From the NCBI RefSeq assembly GCF_025465945.1, contig NZ_JANLNW010000074.1, forward strand, positions 1 to 64,000: a DNA stretch of 64,000 bases. Reading direction: 5' to 3'. The translations under genes were made by a program, and so were the position numbers. Source of the DNA: Pseudomonas sp. 6D_7.1_Bac1. GTDB taxonomy: Bacteria; Pseudomonadota; Gammaproteobacteria; Pseudomonadales; Pseudomonadaceae. Positions 32,980 to 41,123 of the stretch are shown piece by piece. The number at the start of each line of letters is the position of its first letter. Positions within the stretch are counted from its first letter, which is position 1. The notes under the pieces were generated by a model. The model saw only the letters and a program-made list of their open reading frames with translations, was not told the DNA's origin and made no database searches.

Positions 32980-33006
32980 AAAAGCCCAGCACGAGACTGG
33001 GCTTTT
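32980..33006. terminator. Bidirectional terminator after the sensor kinase gene
   Basis: AAAAGCCCAG and CTGGGCTTTT around a seven-base loop, with T-rich flanks on both strands; it can end the kinase operon and the DUF1737 gene that faces it. Confidence 0.85.
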
Positions 33007-33024
33007 TCACGTCAGGAAGGAGTC

Positions 33025-33213
33025 CTATTTACCCTGGTTCCAGATGACCGCCTGAGCTACCACCACGTGCGAACCGTTGAATGTTGCAGATGGCGAACCA
33101 TAAAGCTGGTAGCCCAGCGCGAGCGCTTCAGATACGCGATGACAGAACGAAGCGTCATCTTTGCCTGTAAGTAGCCGATAAATTGGCAAGCCATCAGGAG
33201 GTAAACTCTGCAT
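33025..33213 (-). CDS. DUF1737 domain protein, 62 aa
   Basis: Contains the DUF1737 pattern: PPDGLPIYRLLTGKDDASFC, RVSEALALGYQLYGSPSATF and VVVAQAVIW. This small domain occurs alone or in fusions in many bacteria; function unknown. The ATG at 33213 gives the family's usual N-terminus, although the frame is open 20 codons further upstream. Converges on the sensor kinase gene. Confidence 0.8.
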   Translation of the reverse strand: MQSLPPDGLPIYRLLTGKDDASFCHRVSEALALGYQLYGSPSATFNGSHVVVAQAVIWNQGK

Positions 33214-33320
33214 TTGATGCGCCCCGTCGAAGAAAGAAAATAAAACATAGCATGCACGATGATCTCGAGGCATACCACTTCACCGACCGCTGCTTGTTCG
33301 GACTATAGCGTCGCAGGCCA

Positions 33321-33414
33321 GATACGAAAAACTCAGCCGGCGGGCTGAGCCACAACCCTCACTGCTTTGAATCAAGGCCCCGCAACATTCGATGGCTTAC
33401 CGCGCAGGTGTTGC
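33321..33414 (+). repeat. 95-base repeat, copy 2 (relic gene end)
   Basis: Matches 19911-20005 in order and most bases, including the reverse-strand HLRGKPSNVAGP end of a membrane protein gene that is not present here. It abuts the newest tRNA-Cys scar. Confidence 0.55.
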
Positions 33415-33451
33415 CTCTCCAAGACCGTTGCAGAACACCTTGCTTTCCCGC

Positions 33452-33546
33452 AGGCAATAAAAAACCCCGTAACTCGTTGAGCTACGGGGTTTTTAAGAGT
33501 GGAGGCCGAGGTCGGAATCGAACCGGCGTAGGTGGATTTGCAATCC
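33452..33546 (-). repeat. Displaced 3' end of tRNA-Cys with terminator, copy 2 (newest)
   Basis: 95 bases match 41398-41492 with one difference I can see, covering the terminator hairpin and the tRNA-Cys 3' part through GATTTGCAATCC (anticodon included). After this the sequence leaves the tRNA. The arm GTTCCGCAA occurs at 33588. This is the attachment scar of the newest inserted element. Confidence 0.9.
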
Positions 33547-33757
33547 CCCAACAAAGACAAGTAGATCAATAAGTTAGTATGACATGCGTTCCGCAAGCTA
33601 CTGATTTTCAACGACCTGCACCCCACGTCCTTCAAGGGCCCAGTTTTGGGTTGCGGAACGGTTTTTTGCGATATCCCAGGTCTACTACCGACCCAAAAGC
33701 CTCTCTGCTCCTTCAAGACTTCATGCTGCTACGCTGAAATCACCACGGAGGATTACG

Positions 33758-33967
33758 ATGCCAAATTCAGACCTGCTCCCTTCCCTGCTATTCAAGATCA
33801 ACGAAAATCAGCTCGCCCTCGAGGCGGCCATCATCGAACTTTCGAACTGAGTGGAGATGCGCGGATCGGCAGATGTAGCCGACAACGTGCGCGGCGCTCT
33901 GGACACGATCGACCGGAATGAAGAACTCATCAAGATGACGCTCGCGGTGCTTATGACACCGGAGTGA
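33758..33967 (+). pseudogene. Member of the small dispersed gene family with an in-frame TGA
   Basis: GGAGG lies six bases before the ATG. The frame reads MPNSDLLPSLLFKINENQLA, then LEAAIIELSN, then TGA at 33848-33850, then continues without a break as VEMRGSADVADNVRGALDTI and DRNEELIKMTLAVLMTPE to a stop. A Trp (TGG) is the likely original codon at the stop. It is homologous to 13492-13743 and to the fragment at 26556-26618. Confidence 0.8.
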
Positions 33968-34089
33968 CGCCTGCTTCAGATCGTCGCCACAATGACGACC
34001 ATCGGCCGAAAGCGGACTGTAGACAGAAAGCCGCTGCTATCCCTACGCTGGTCAATTTAGTAACCGCATATCGCTAATAAGGAGCATCC

Positions 34090-34458
34090 ATGTTTGTCAT
34101 TGGAATTGATCGAGACAGCGTGCATGCAGGGGATGACCTGGAAAGTCATAGGACATCGATCAGTCTTGATCCAGCAGTGACACTGCGCACTTTGTTCGAA
34201 GCGATACAAGGCATGGGCTACCTGCCTGGCATCAGTGGCGGCAAGGCGACGTGGATTATTTGTTCGTCTGGAAAACAGATTGGTGTTTTAGCGCAGCAAT
34301 GGGCAGAACCTAAATTGGTAATCCCTGCCGAAACCATCCTGAGTCAGTATTTTGGGGATAACGAACCTCGCCTTCTGTTCAGATATTGGTGCCAGGTAGA
34401 TCCAGACAATGTCTTTTCACAAATCAAAGCTGGAAATGAACCGCCGTCAAGATTTTAG
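34090..34458 (+). CDS. Hypothetical protein, 122 aa
   Basis: AAGGAG lies six bases before the ATG. A soluble protein of mixed strands and helices: MFVIGIDRDSVHAGDDLESH, LRTLFEAIQGMGYLPGISGG, ATWIICSSGKQIGVLAQQWA, LLFRYWCQVDPDNVFSQIKA. The pattern suggests a single compact domain. I do not recognise it. Part of the newest tRNA-Cys element, upstream of small membrane proteins and the T6SS-type module. Confidence 0.65.
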   Translation: MFVIGIDRDSVHAGDDLESHRTSISLDPAVTLRTLFEAIQGMGYLPGISGGKATWIICSSGKQIGVLAQQWAEPKLVIPAETILSQYFGDNEPRLLFRYWCQVDPDNVFSQIKAGNEPPSRF

Positions 34459-34762
34459 GATTGGTGGGAGACTGCCTGCTGATCAAGAAGCTGAAATGTT
34501 TGCTTTGGGTCGGTTTTAGCCGCTCGTGGCAGACAGAGAACGGCCAATAGCGGTCATTCAACAAGCGCTTCGAAACGCACCCTGACTGAGAGGGGCGCCT
34601 TCCCCTGTTCAGCCGGGGCGAATTCGAGTTGAGCCAAAGGACAGCAATGTGGATATCGGAACTGGTTATTCCGATCACGGTGCTAGACTCAAAAAGCCAG
34701 ATGCAAAATGCGGGACTAGCGGAATAGTCTTGTTTACAATCCACTATCAGAAGGGCGTAAAC
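34459..34762 (+). other. Intergenic region with a recurrent motif
   Basis: About 300 bases without a supported gene. It contains CTTTGGGTCGGTTTTAGCCG near 34502-34522, a motif that recurs as CTTTGGGTCGATTTCTAGCC at 35122-35142; such repeats are common between Pseudomonas genes. Confidence 0.4.
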
Positions 34763-35062
34763 ATGACCGCAACGAAACATAACATTATTTCAGCTATAAA
34801 GGTTGTTGTCATATTCACCATTTTGACAAGTGGTGCATATGTAACTCTCATCCCCGCACTTAATCCAAGCTACAAGACGTCTTCTATTTTGGTAGTCGGA
34901 GTCGTAACATCTGCATTGACAAATGGGTATGTCGGATATCAAGTCGCAGCCGATGAAATATTACCCATAAAAATCGGATTTAGCTTTTGCTATGCAATAG
35001 TGACAACCATTCTTGTATCATTATTATCACTATTTATAATTCTAAATATCCGCGGAGCATGA
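34763..35062 (+). CDS. Small membrane protein, 99 aa
   Basis: Three hydrophobic helices (IKVVVIFTILTSGAYVTLI, SILVVGVVTSALTNGYVGY, GFSFCYAIVTTILVSLLSLF). The ATG at 34763 has AAGGG upstream; a longer frame adds 38 residues without support. The gene is AT-rich against its surroundings. Family unknown; part of the newest element. Confidence 0.6.
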   Translation: MTATKHNIISAIKVVVIFTILTSGAYVTLIPALNPSYKTSSILVVGVVTSALTNGYVGYQVAADEILPIKIGFSFCYAIVTTILVSLLSLFIILNIRGA

Positions 35063-35184
35063 TTTATCGTGGTGCAATTTGCTACATCCAAGTAATAGAG
35101 CCGGTTCATGAGTGGCAGCTTTGGGTCGATTTCTAGCCTTGGTGATAGCTGGCGAAGTTAGTCCTCAAGGTTGAGGTGTTGAAA

Positions 35185-35502
35185 ATGATCCACGGAAGCG
35201 AACATTTATTACTCGGAAGGTTGGCAATCCTACCATTTGCCTTTGTTGAGTGGGGAGTTTTGCTTTGGTATCTGAGTTCATTGCGGCGATTTCGTGACAA
35301 TTACCTGAAAAGATTTTTAGGTGGAATCGTATCTATTACGAGCGTTTTCGTAGTGATACTCGGACAGATGAATGTCTACACATTAATCACTTCTATATCG
35401 CACCCAACAGCTGACAATTTTTTCTTTATTGTATTTTTCATTGAACACGCTGCATCTATCTTTTTGATCTTCTATGTGACAATTAAAAGCCGCAATCAGT
35501 AG
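35185..35502 (+). CDS. Small membrane protein, 105 aa
   Basis: Three or so hydrophobic helices (GRLAILPFAFVEWGVLLWYL, FLGGIVSITSVFVVILGQMN, FFFIVFFIEHAASIFLIFYV). The ATG at 35185 has GAGG eight bases upstream; a GTG nine bases earlier with AAGG is also possible. AT-rich, like the preceding gene, suggesting a recent source. Family unknown. Confidence 0.6.
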   Translation: MIHGSEHLLLGRLAILPFAFVEWGVLLWYLSSLRRFRDNYLKRFLGGIVSITSVFVVILGQMNVYTLITSISHPTADNFFFIVFFIEHAASIFLIFYVTIKSRNQ

Positions 35503-35891
35503 GGCGGCAATCACGAGCGCACTGTGAATTGCCCCGGACTGCTCTTAGATTTGTCGCTCTTCACAAGGTAAAAAAGCTGGTAGCTGTGCAGACTGAAATT
35601 ACTAGTGACATATCGGCCAAACTGGCGACCTGAATCGCCCCTAGTTTTGTAGACTGCTATTGAGCGACTGCATTGGGTCGAGTGCAGCCTTTCACGGCAG
35701 GCGGCAATGGATCGAAAGCAGTCGATCAGCGCCTGTTCAGCCTCTATCACCAGTGCCAGTCTCCCAATGCTTCAACTGCCAGGAAGCCCGACCAGCTCTC
35801 AGGCGGCCAATCGAGCGCATCCTCCTGAGCCCTATTCCCAAGCAAGTCTGATAAAGTCGGTCCTGGTAAATTCTTTGACAGGGAGTCAAGC
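35503..35891 (+). other. Intergenic region upstream of the PAAR gene
   Basis: About 390 bases. I see no supported gene. The promoter of the PAAR module should lie here; no clear -35/-10 pair stands out. Confidence 0.4.
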
Positions 35892-36425
35892 ATGGCAAAG
35901 CCAGCCGCACGTATCACAGACCCTACCATCTGCCCACTTCCTGGACATGGTCCTAAAGCCATTGCTACAGGCTCCCCCGACGTATTCTTCGATGGGCTTG
36001 CAGCTGCTAGTCAAGGCGACACATGCACCTGCGGCAGTGCTTTGTCTTCGGGCCTATCCTCGACAGTTTTCATCAACGGCAAGAATGCCGCATTGCAGGG
36101 CAGCGGCGGCACTCATGGTGACATCGTGATCGGAGGCTCCGGCACAGTGATCATCGGTGATTCCCATACTCCGGCACCGTTCCCCCCCCCACTCCCGCTT
36201 TTACTGCAAAAAACCTACGGACACGCCTTCAGCATCGTTGATAGCGAAACCGGTCAACCTTTATCCGGAAGAAGTTTCACTGCCACCGTTAATGGTAAAA
36301 AGATCATTGGCACTACCGATAGCGCTGGAATAGCGCACGTCAAAACCCCCATCAAAGATGCCACCATTTCTATGAGCATTGAATTTACCTCTCCAGCTCG
36401 GACGCTTAGCGAACTCACGGATTGA
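35892..36425 (+). CDS. PAAR-domain protein (T6SS spike tip), 177 aa
   Basis: PAAR proteins cap the VgrG spike of the type VI secretion system and carry effectors. The N-terminal 95 residues are typical: PAARITDPTICPLPGHGPKA, SPDVFFDGLAAASQGDTCTC, VFINGKNAALQGSGGTHGDI, IGGSGTVIIGDS. After a proline-rich linker (PAPFPPPLPL) comes a short strand-rich extension (FSIVDSETGQPLSGRSFTAT), possibly an effector-docking part. GGGAG lies six bases before the ATG. It lies six bases upstream of an amidase gene and starts a PAAR-effector-immunity module carried on an inserted element. No vgrG is nearby. Confidence 0.92.
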   Translation: MAKPAARITDPTICPLPGHGPKAIATGSPDVFFDGLAAASQGDTCTCGSALSSGLSSTVFINGKNAALQGSGGTHGDIVIGGSGTVIIGDSHTPAPFPPPLPLLLQKTYGHAFSIVDSETGQPLSGRSFTATVNGKKIIGTTDSAGIAHVKTPIKDATISMSIEFTSPARTLSELTD

Positions 36426-36431
36426 TCAAAA

Positions 36432-37145
36432 ATGGCTGAACAATTTACTACTGAAGCAAAGGCGACTGAAGTCAAACCCAGTGAGCCAGTAGCTCCCACG
36501 ACCATTACTGTCAATGATAGAGCTGCTACCAGAGAAGCAATCATCAGACTCCTTCACAAAAAGGGGTGTGAATTTGTAGAACGGTCATCATGGGGAGCGC
36601 ATAAAGCAAAAGGCGAAATGGTCGATGACTGGGACTACTCGATGATCGCACTTCACCATGCAGGTCGAAGTGTAGGTTGTGGTGCTGGCGCGGGACAAAT
36701 GCGTGCGATTCAGAGCGAGCATCAGGTCAAGTTCGATGATATCGGTTATCACTACGGCATCGACTGTATGGGTAAAGTCTTCGAAGGACGCGACATCCGG
36801 TTCAAAGGTTCAAGCGTACATAACTACAACACAGGCGTAATTGGCATAGTTTTGCTAGAAAACCTGACAACTGCCGAAGAAGGTGGCGATATGGTTGCTC
36901 TTGCCCGTCAGGCTCTTGAAACCATCAATGGCAATATGGACCAGAAAATCCCTGCCATACAAATCGACACCCTACTGACCTTAATTCAAGCCCTGACCAG
37001 CGTTTTCAGGGTGACAACTTTAGGCGGACACCGTGAATTCCCCATGCAAGCCGGCGAAGGAAAGATTTGCCCTGGCAACATTGGGATGGAGCTGGTGAGA
37101 AACCTTCGAATCAAAACCAAACTATTGCGACCACCTTCATCATGA
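36432..37145 (+). CDS. PGRP/Amidase_2-type peptidoglycan amidase, T6SS effector candidate, 237 aa
   Basis: Predicted N-acetylmuramoyl-L-alanine amidase: it cleaves the bond between MurNAc and the stem peptide. Visible family elements: RSSWGAH, LHHAGRS (first zinc His), DIGYHYGIDCMGKVFEGRDI, GVIGIVLLEN, and GGHREFPMQAGEGKICPG (second zinc His and Cys; most bacterial AmpD-like enzymes have Asp here). There is no signal peptide, which fits delivery by a T6SS instead of Sec. Gene order after PAAR and before a membrane-anchored small protein matches an antibacterial effector module. Its start has a weak ribosome-binding site, so coupling to the PAAR gene is likely. Confidence 0.87.
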   Translation: MAEQFTTEAKATEVKPSEPVAPTTITVNDRAATREAIIRLLHKKGCEFVERSSWGAHKAKGEMVDDWDYSMIALHHAGRSVGCGAGAGQMRAIQSEHQVKFDDIGYHYGIDCMGKVFEGRDIRFKGSSVHNYNTGVIGIVLLENLTTAEEGGDMVALARQALETINGNMDQKIPAIQIDTLLTLIQALTSVFRVTTLGGHREFPMQAGEGKICPGNIGMELVRNLRIKTKLLRPPSS

Positions 37146-37429
37146 AATCGCTGCTTATCATTTTCCCGATCACACTCGTCGCCATCCTCTACATCGGCTT
37201 TTACGAAAAGATGGAAGACGCCTACCCGGAAAAAGTATTCTTCATCAAGAAAAGCCCGACCTTTCAAATGAAGTTTGAAAATATTTTCGCGTACGAATCA
37301 GATGACAAAAATTTGAGTGAGCTAAGCGACACGGAGCGGCAGCTGGTCATCCAGTACTGCAAGTATCGGTTAGGCGTAACTACAACATTGAAAAATCAAA
37401 ACGAGCTTGAAGAATGCAAAAAAAGGTAA
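37142..37429 (+). CDS. Predicted immunity protein for the amidase, 95 aa
   Basis: An N-terminal hydrophobic segment (MKSLLIIFPITLVAILYIGF) acts as signal anchor or signal peptide, followed by a polar domain (YPEKVFFIKKSPTFQMKFEN, LSDTERQLVIQYCKYRLGV). Its ATG overlaps the amidase stop by four bases (ATGA). A small, periplasm-facing protein directly after a peptidoglycan-cleaving T6SS-type effector is the usual form of an immunity gene. The family itself is not recognised; the role is inferred from position and topology. Confidence 0.72.
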   Translation: MKSLLIIFPITLVAILYIGFYEKMEDAYPEKVFFIKKSPTFQMKFENIFAYESDDKNLSELSDTERQLVIQYCKYRLGVTTTLKNQNELEECKKR

Positions 37430-37510
37430 TATTAACTTCCTCGACGCCCTAGACAAGACTGCCCCGTTTGTCATACCAGAGCATAAAAAGCGACAGAAGA
37501 ATGAGGCGGT

Positions 37511-37538
37511 CGGGTTGGATGTTGACACATCCAACCCG
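37511..37538 (+). terminator. Terminator of the PAAR-amidase-immunity operon
   Basis: CGGGTTGGATGT and ACATCCAACCCG form a 12-base stem with a four-base loop; a T run starts six bases later. Confidence 0.7.
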
Positions 37539-37602
37539 GGAGCTGTTTTTTACTTCGGTGTTGAGATTTCTCTGGCATAGACCTGGCAGGCCGCCAACGC
37601 AA

Positions 37603-37824
37603 TCAATCCTTGGTCGCCGGCATCGGTAGTGCCGATAATTCGTTGAGCATGCACCGGGTCAAGTTGGGCTCTTGTGGTTCCATGAACCACGCTGCCGGTT
37701 GAGGTGGCGGCTGACACTCGGCGGCCACTGGCTGAATCGGTGGCGTCGAGTAGGACTGACAGGCGCAGATCAGCAGTGGCAACGCCCGCCTGAAGCTCGC
37801 CGGGGTGAAACCATCAGCAACCAA
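37603..37824 (-). CDS. Rz1-like spanin lipoprotein, possibly a fragment, 73 aa
   Basis: A Pro-rich segment (CQSYSTPPIQPVAAECQPPP, then WFMEPQEPNL) after a lipobox-like LLICAC resembles the Rz1 outer-membrane spanin subunit, which completes lysis in phages. No Rz partner is visible around it and the start is a TTG with an atypical N-terminus, so it may be a remnant. It runs opposite to the integrase gene. Confidence 0.45.
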   Translation of the reverse strand: MVADGFTPASFRRALPLLICACQSYSTPPIQPVAAECQPPPQPAAWFMEPQEPNLTRCMLNELSALPMPATKD

Positions 37825-37872
37825 TGCGGTGTCTGAAACCTGGTCTCTTGATCTATCTCGCGTGTGTTAACG

Positions 37873-38938
37873 ATGCGCCAGAAGAAAGCAGCAAACCGGG
37901 ATCTACCGCCACGGATGATCCGCCGCACCCGCAAGAGAAAGAACGGCAGCACCTGGGTGGGCTACTACTACAACGGCCGCGCCGCCGACGGTAGCCGAGT
38001 GGAGATTCCACTCGGCAGTAACCTCGACGAGGTCAAAGTCGAATGGGCGCGCCTGGATCGCAAAGCCATACCCAAGCCTGCTCACCTGATGGGCAGGCTA
38101 TTCGACGACTACGAAGAAAAGGTCATTCCAGGACTGAAGTCCGGCACCCAAAAGGACTACTTGAAAGGCCTCAAACAGCTACGCAACGCGTTCAAGTCAG
38201 CCCCCGTCGACGCGGTCATCCCACAAGTGATTACCCAATATCGTGACGCCAGGACAGCGAAGGTACGTGCCAACCGCGAGATCGCCCTCCTCTCGACCAT
38301 ATTCAAATTTGCCCGCGAATGGGGCTGACCGAAAAAGCCAACCCCTGCGCCCGCCTGCGCAGGAACAAAGAGACACCCCGCGACTTCTACGCCGGGCAAA
38401 TCGTTTGGGATGCGGTGTACGCAGAGGCACCGCCCGAACTCAAGGATGCGATGGACCTGGCCTACCTGACCGGCCAGCGCCCCGCCGACGTGCTAAAAGC
38501 GTCGACCGCCGACCTCAACAACGGATTCCTGATGGTGGGCCAGGGCAAGACCGAGAAACGCCTGCGCATCCGCCTGCACGATGGCACGGACGCGTCGAGC
38601 CTCAGCCACTTCCTCGACGCCCTTCTTGAGCGCAAAGCCATGGCCGGCATCAGAAGCTCAAGTCTGATCACCAACCAGACCGGTCTGCGAATGAGTTACG
38701 CCATGCTGAGAAATCGGTGGTTGAAGCCCGGGAGAAAGCAGCCACGAAGGCAGCAGCCGAAGGTGATGCAACGCTTGCCGCCGCAATCCGCCAGTTCCAA
38801 TTTCGCGACATCCGACCAAAAGCCGCCAGCGAAATAGACGATATTGGTCATGCCAGCAGGTTGCTTGGTCATTCGACGCAGGAGATGACGAAAAAGGTTT
38901 ATCGCCGCGCTGGAGAAATCGTACTACCCACAAAATGA
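37873..38938 (+). pseudogene. Tyrosine integrase gene broken by two frameshifts
   Basis: Full-length phage-type integrase sequence in three pieces. Piece 1 (to 38328): NGSTWVGYYYNGRAADGSRV, SAM-like core-binding region, ending FKFAREWG. Piece 2 (to about 38712): NPCARLRRNKETPRDFYAGQ and AYLTGQRPADVL (catalytic Arg). Piece 3 (to 38938): FRDIRPKAASEIDDIGHASR (HxxR), LLGHSTQEMTKKVYRR (His and nucleophile Tyr). Piece 1 joins 2, and 2 joins 3, by adding one G at G-rich spots (TGGGGCTGACC near 38325 and CGGTGGTTGAAG near 38720). It is probably the integrase of the newest tRNA-Cys element. The ATG at 37873 is the first ATG; a GTG at 37864 is in frame. Confidence 0.85.
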
Positions 38939-39033
38939 CAGGGTGCAGCTGAGTGACTGCATCGACCTAAGCACAAAATTATACTTCACCAGAGCAAGCC
39001 CCTTTGGGAACGGTGTACCTTTATATAGCCGAA

Positions 39034-39690
39034 TTAGATTTTATTGTTGAAAATTCGAAGCGCCTCAACAAAGCTTTGGTTAATGCTGCGCAGACTTAAG
39101 AAAACCAATCTTGAGACAGGCGGCAGGTTGTTGAGCATTTCTTCGAAGGTTGGCTCGCGAAGAGATGCAGTATTGATAATCTCGCGAAGCTGGCTAGCAT
39201 TTGGATCGATAGAAATCTCCTCATCCAAAGCCCGAATCTTCTCAGCGCTTTTCGATGCATTTTCTAGAGCCATTTGTAGATGATCGTTTTTTGCGAGCTC
39301 CTCAAGTACTTGACGTTCATGATGTGAATACTGTTCCTTCAGGAATAAAGCGAGACTAGCTTTCTTGACCAGAAGCTCCATCTCCTTCTTTTTGATCGCA
39401 AGTCCATCTATCTCTTGGACGGTTTTAGCATGAGCAGACTTAAGCTCTTGCAACTGCTCAGCAGTCGCCGTGATGGACTTCAGCGTTTCGAGCTCTACAC
39501 TCTTGAAGTCCGATTGTGTGATTGCTGGCCGAGTTAGCCCCAGCAGCCCAGCTACTGACGCAAGGCCGCCTACGATACCAGCGTATGCGAAGTAGTCGTC
39601 TCTCGTCACGATTCCGAATTTGGAAGCAATCCAGCCGCCAACGAAGTAGACGACACAAGCCAATATTATTACCACATAGGCTTTTCGCAA
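39034..39690 (-). CDS. Membrane protein with coiled coil, 218 aa
   Basis: Two N-terminal transmembrane helices (YVVIILACVVYFVGGWIASK and YFAYAGIVGGLASVAGLLGL) are followed by a long polar, heptad-rich helix region (about 75-165: LKSITATAEQLQELKSAHAK, IKKKEMELLVKKASLALFL, VLEELAKNDHLQMALENASK) and a short C-terminal domain (FEEMLNNLPPVSRLVFLSLR). A TTG start is chosen: AGGGGA lies five to six bases upstream. AT-rich. Sited between the integrase and the tRNA, where such elements often carry accessory or defence genes; I have no direct evidence of a function. Confidence 0.65.
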   Translation of the reverse strand: MRKAYVVIILACVVYFVGGWIASKFGIVTRDDYFAYAGIVGGLASVAGLLGLTRPAITQSDFKSVELETLKSITATAEQLQELKSAHAKTVQEIDGLAIKKKEMELLVKKASLALFLKEQYSHHERQVLEELAKNDHLQMALENASKSAEKIRALDEEISIDPNASQLREIINTASLREPTFEEMLNNLPPVSRLVFLSLRSINQSFVEALRIFNNKI

Positions 39691-39941
39691 GTTGATCCCC
39701 TATATATTTGTGCAGAGTGCCATGCTCGGCCACTGGAATTAAAACTAACATAATACGGCTTTGCCGTCGCATAACGTACCATAGTCAACCCCCACCATTC
39801 GCGTAGAAAGTTAACGCCAAAACACAGGCACATCACTGACCCACCCCGGCCGTTTACGCACATCTAATCGATGAGGCGGGGGTTTGCTTTCGCCGCGAGT
39901 ATACGGAGGCATATTTGGAGGGCGTCGATTGATTCAAGACT

Positions 39942-40835
39942 CTATCCAAGGCCAAAGAAAAGTCTGATCAATAAGTCCTTTTTCTTTTCTATGCTTTCGA
40001 TAGAATAAGCTTCTGTTCCTGCGGAGAGGTGTTGCCATTTATTTACTGCCGTTGAGTCAAGCTCGTGTTCTCTAAGATATTTGAACACCTCTGAATCCCA
40101 TAGAGTCAGTGCGCTAATACATTTTTCGTTCTGATCTAAGGAGCAGGCTTGTACAACCGAACTAGCAGCAGAGAGAAAACCTATCAATGGTTTTCGTACG
40201 TTTTTTTGATCCCGAGTAATGGTTTGTATTAGTGATGGCTCTGGACCGAAATAAATTCCTAGCGTATTCGGTGGTAGGGACGGATCGCTAGAGGATTTGA
40301 CAGGATTATCCATATATTTGAATGCCATCGAAATTATGGCTTGACTCTGATCTACACTTGACCATCGACCCAAATGAGGAGCCAACTTCGGCAAATTAGC
40401 TATATCCTCACCCCTTGTAGCGATCGTCATTCCATCGGAAGGAATATTAGGCTCCATTTTATACACGCGATCCGACTCAATCTTCCATCCAGCCTCGCTA
40501 AAAAGAATGAGAAATTTACCGGCGGCCAAGCAAGATTTTTCGCTCCAAGCGACACAGCCTATTTTTAGCGTATCGAACTGCCGGCTTTGCGTTATTTGTA
40601 GAAGTTCTAGAAAATCTTTGCGCCTCGAGTCGCTTAGATCATAGGCTTTTTTAAGTGGCTCTTGAGGTGTCGATGGTAGGAGCGTGTAGATAGTGAGACC
40701 GACCCCAATAAACCCTAATAGCGTACCAACAGCTGTCAGTTTACTGAGCAGCTTCCACTTTGCCCATTGGCTTCGCGAAGGAATCAGAAGTGCGCTTCTT
40801 ATTTTTTCAGTGAGCGTAGTCTTTTGAGTGTTCAT
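39942..40835 (-). CDS. Single-pass membrane protein, 297 aa
   Basis: A basic N-terminus and one transmembrane helix (about 31-52: LSKLTAVGTLLGFIGVGLTI) precede a soluble domain of 240 residues (DSRRKDFLELLQITQ, KIGCVAWSEKSCLAAGKFLI, AGWKIESDRVYKMEPNIPSD, LPPNTLGIYFGPEPSLIQ). The GxYFGPEP motif and the LGC..C..AG..F pattern recur in membrane proteins of unknown function that I have seen in other genomes. AT-rich; no clear ribosome-binding site. Separated by 250 bases from the coiled-coil gene on the same strand; the two may act together. Confidence 0.65.
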   Translation of the reverse strand: MNTQKTTLTEKIRSALLIPSRSQWAKWKLLSKLTAVGTLLGFIGVGLTIYTLLPSTPQEPLKKAYDLSDSRRKDFLELLQITQSRQFDTLKIGCVAWSEKSCLAAGKFLILFSEAGWKIESDRVYKMEPNIPSDGMTIATRGEDIANLPKLAPHLGRWSSVDQSQAIISMAFKYMDNPVKSSSDPSLPPNTLGIYFGPEPSLIQTITRDQKNVRKPLIGFLSAASSVVQACSLDQNEKCISALTLWDSEVFKYLREHELDSTAVNKWQHLSAGTEAYSIESIEKKKDLLIRLFFGLG

Positions 40836-41123
40836 ATCATTAACAATTCACAGGTCTAATAAGGCTATTTATCGGTACGATTTCGCGTTTCTTTAATTTG
40901 TTGTGAAGATATAAAAAGTGACGCAAGGCAAGCGTAATAGCATTTTTCCTAGCCGATGCACGGCTTGAAAAAAACACTGACAGACGGCCTGTGAATTTCA
41001 ACCTCAATGGATAAATATTGAAGAGTGTAGTTAAGCCTTGTGCCACTGAGCACCACACACGCTACTCAAAAGGTTTGGATCGCCCAGGCTTTCCTAAATA
41101 GCAATGAGCGTCTGCTCATGACC

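Noticed and set aside
33372..33716. Open frame of 114 codons across the newest attachment scar
   Set aside because: It runs through a terminator hairpin, a tRNA fragment and a repeat; the translated sequence has no protein character.
40840..41058. Minus-strand open frame of 72 codons
   Set aside because: No ribosome-binding site, unusual composition and located upstream of the membrane protein gene, so probably promoter DNA.
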